Positions 21,501 to 22,456 of a DNA stretch of 22,456 nt are shown one piece after another; positions within the stretch are counted from its first letter, which is position 1; each line of letters starts with the position of its first letter. Below the pieces are notes generated by a model. It ran no database searches and was not told where the DNA came from. It saw nothing but the letters and a program-made list of their open reading frames with translations. The position numbers and the translations under genes were made by a program. The DNA is from CALMJB01 sp963977945 (GTDB taxonomy: Bacteria > Actinomycetota > Actinomycetes > Nanopelagicales > Nanopelagicaceae): positions 1-22,456 of the forward strand of contig CAXBQO010000007.1 in NCBI GenBank assembly GCA_963977945.1, in the 5' to 3' direction.

Positions 21501-22456
21501 ATGCTGCGCGAACATTTTGCTCAAAATGTCACCAAAGAATTGGTAGGCAAGGGCGTAAAACTGGCTGGCTGGGTAGCACGTCGACGCGATCACGGTGGTG
21601 TTGCATTTATTGATCTGCGTGACTCATCAGGTTCGGTACAAGTTGTTATTAACGACGAGCAAGTTGCTGGTGCATTAAGGGCTGAATGGTGTGTTTTGGT
21701 TACCGGAAAAGTTTCAATGAGACCAAGTGGCAATGAAAATAAAAATATTTCAAATGGCGATATTGAAGTCGTTTGCGAAAACCTTGAAGTATTAAGTGAG
21801 GCAGCTGCTTTACCTTTTCCGGTAGATAGCGGAGAAGAGTTAAATATTTCAGAAGAGGTGAGACTTAAATATCGTTATTTAGATCTACGACGTGAAATTC
21901 CATCTAAGAATTTAAGGTTGCGTTCAAAAGTCATGGCTGCGGTTCGCGATGTCATGAACAAAAATGAATTTCTTGAGATTGAAACTCCCTACTTAACTCG
22001 ATCTACCCCAGAAGGCGCGAGAGATTTCTTAGTGCCGGTAAGACTCCAACCTGGATCTTGGTATGCGCTGCCACAATCGCCGCAATTATTTAAGCAACTT
22101 TTGATGGTGGCGGGAATGGAAAAGTATTACCAAATTGCTAGATGTTTTAGAGATGAAGACTTTAGAGCAGACCGCCAGCCAGAGTTCACTCAACTAGATA
22201 TTGAGATGTCTTTTGCAGATCAAGAGGATGTAATCAAGATTTCCGAGGAAATTTTGCGAGCAGTTTTTCTCAAAATTTTAAATCTGCAGATTAAAAATCC
22301 GATTCCTAGAATGACATACAAAGATGCGATGGATAGATATGGCTCAGATAAACCAGATCTGCGATTTGGCAATGAATTAGTAGATGTCACTCAATTTTTC
22401 AAAGATACAACTTTCCGCGTATTTCAGGCTGAGTATGTCGGTGCGGTTGTTATGCC
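21501..22456 (+). CDS. aspS: aspartate--tRNA ligase (5' part, runs off the window)
   Basis: The reading frame is open from ATG 21501 to the window edge, giving the first 318 residues of an enzyme normally near 590. The N-terminal OB-fold anticodon-binding domain has LAGWVARRRDHGGVAFIDLRD. The class II catalytic domain follows with RYLDLRR, motif 1 near FLEIETPYLTRSTPEGARDF, QSPQLFKQLLM, and motif 2 YYQIARCFRDEDFRADRQPEFTQLD. The GAD insertion domain begins near the edge. His31 in the RRRDHGG loop is the residue linked in Pseudomonas AspRS to relaxed (Asp/Asn) tRNA recognition, so this may be a non-discriminating enzyme acting with GatCAB. AAGGGA (21491-21496) precedes the ATG by 4 nt. It is cut only by the window end; there is no sign of a frameshift. 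Confidence 0.97.
   Translation, partial: MLREHFAQNVTKELVGKGVKLAGWVARRRDHGGVAFIDLRDSSGSVQVVINDEQVAGALRAEWCVLVTGKVSMRPSGNENKNISNGDIEVVCENLEVLSEAAALPFPVDSGEELNISEEVRLKYRYLDLRREIPSKNLRLRSKVMAAVRDVMNKNEFLEIETPYLTRSTPEGARDFLVPVRLQPGSWYALPQSPQLFKQLLMVAGMEKYYQIARCFRDEDFRADRQPEFTQLDIEMSFADQEDVIKISEEILRAVFLKILNLQIKNPIPRMTYKDAMDRYGSDKPDLRFGNELVDVTQFFKDTTFRVFQAEYVGAVVM

Noticed and set aside
1..22456. CRISPR arrays, insertion sequences, prophage or defence genes
   Set aside because: No spaced repeats, transposase or integrase motifs, or phage genes were found on either strand. Composition looks even throughout.

Overview
The window is a dense, gene-after-gene piece of an actinobacterial chromosome with no visible mobile DNA. 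The phylum is indicated by the phosphatidylinositol mannoside (PIM) set (PgsA, PatA-type acyltransferase, PimA) behind thrS and a Rv2613c-type HIT gene, and by the pdxST-yebC-ruvCAB-secDF-rel order, both classic actinobacterial neighbourhoods. The base composition is AT-rich by eye, genes are packed with tiny gaps or overlaps, and several usual neighbours (yajC, apt, a peptidyl-prolyl isomerase) are missing. This resembles the streamlined, low-GC aquatic Actinomycetota (acI / Nanopelagicales type), but that lineage assignment is an inference.

Layout. 16-197: tRNA-Cys and tRNA-Gly on the minus strand. 276-2065: pabB-pabC, making p-aminobenzoate for folate. 2103-4650: thrS and an Ap4A-phosphorylase-like HIT gene. 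4624-5214: a minus-strand gene of unknown function that looks like a degenerate EF-G-type G domain. 5231-8378: pgsA, patA-like, pimA and a LemA-like membrane protein, overlapping or nearly touching, building phosphatidylinositol and its mannosides in the cell envelope. 8494-10761: pdxS, pdxT (pyridoxal 5'-phosphate synthase) and yebC. 10801-13094: ruvC, ruvA, ruvB (Holliday junction processing). 13119-15801: secD, secF (protein export). 15826-17991: rel (stringent response). 17988-19265: a minus-strand DUF349 coiled-coil protein. 19484-22456: a metallo-beta-lactamase-fold hydrolase, hisS, and aspS running off the right edge.

Genes join into operons through ATGA or 8-nt ATGnnTAA overlaps. Two convergent pairs (HIT/unknown gene, rel/DUF349) overlap at their 3' ends with no intrinsic terminator visible. 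Several genes (thrS, pdxS, ruvC, secD) have a TANNNT -10-like box only 6-9 nt before the start and no Shine-Dalgarno, suggesting leaderless or near-leaderless mRNAs. Genes with TTG or GTG starts (ruvA, rel, hisS) carry strong Shine-Dalgarno sequences.

Most of the window is conserved housekeeping. The least explained parts are the P-loop-less G-domain-like gene at 4624-5214, its head-to-head palindromic junction with pgsA, and the divergent control region at 19266-19483.
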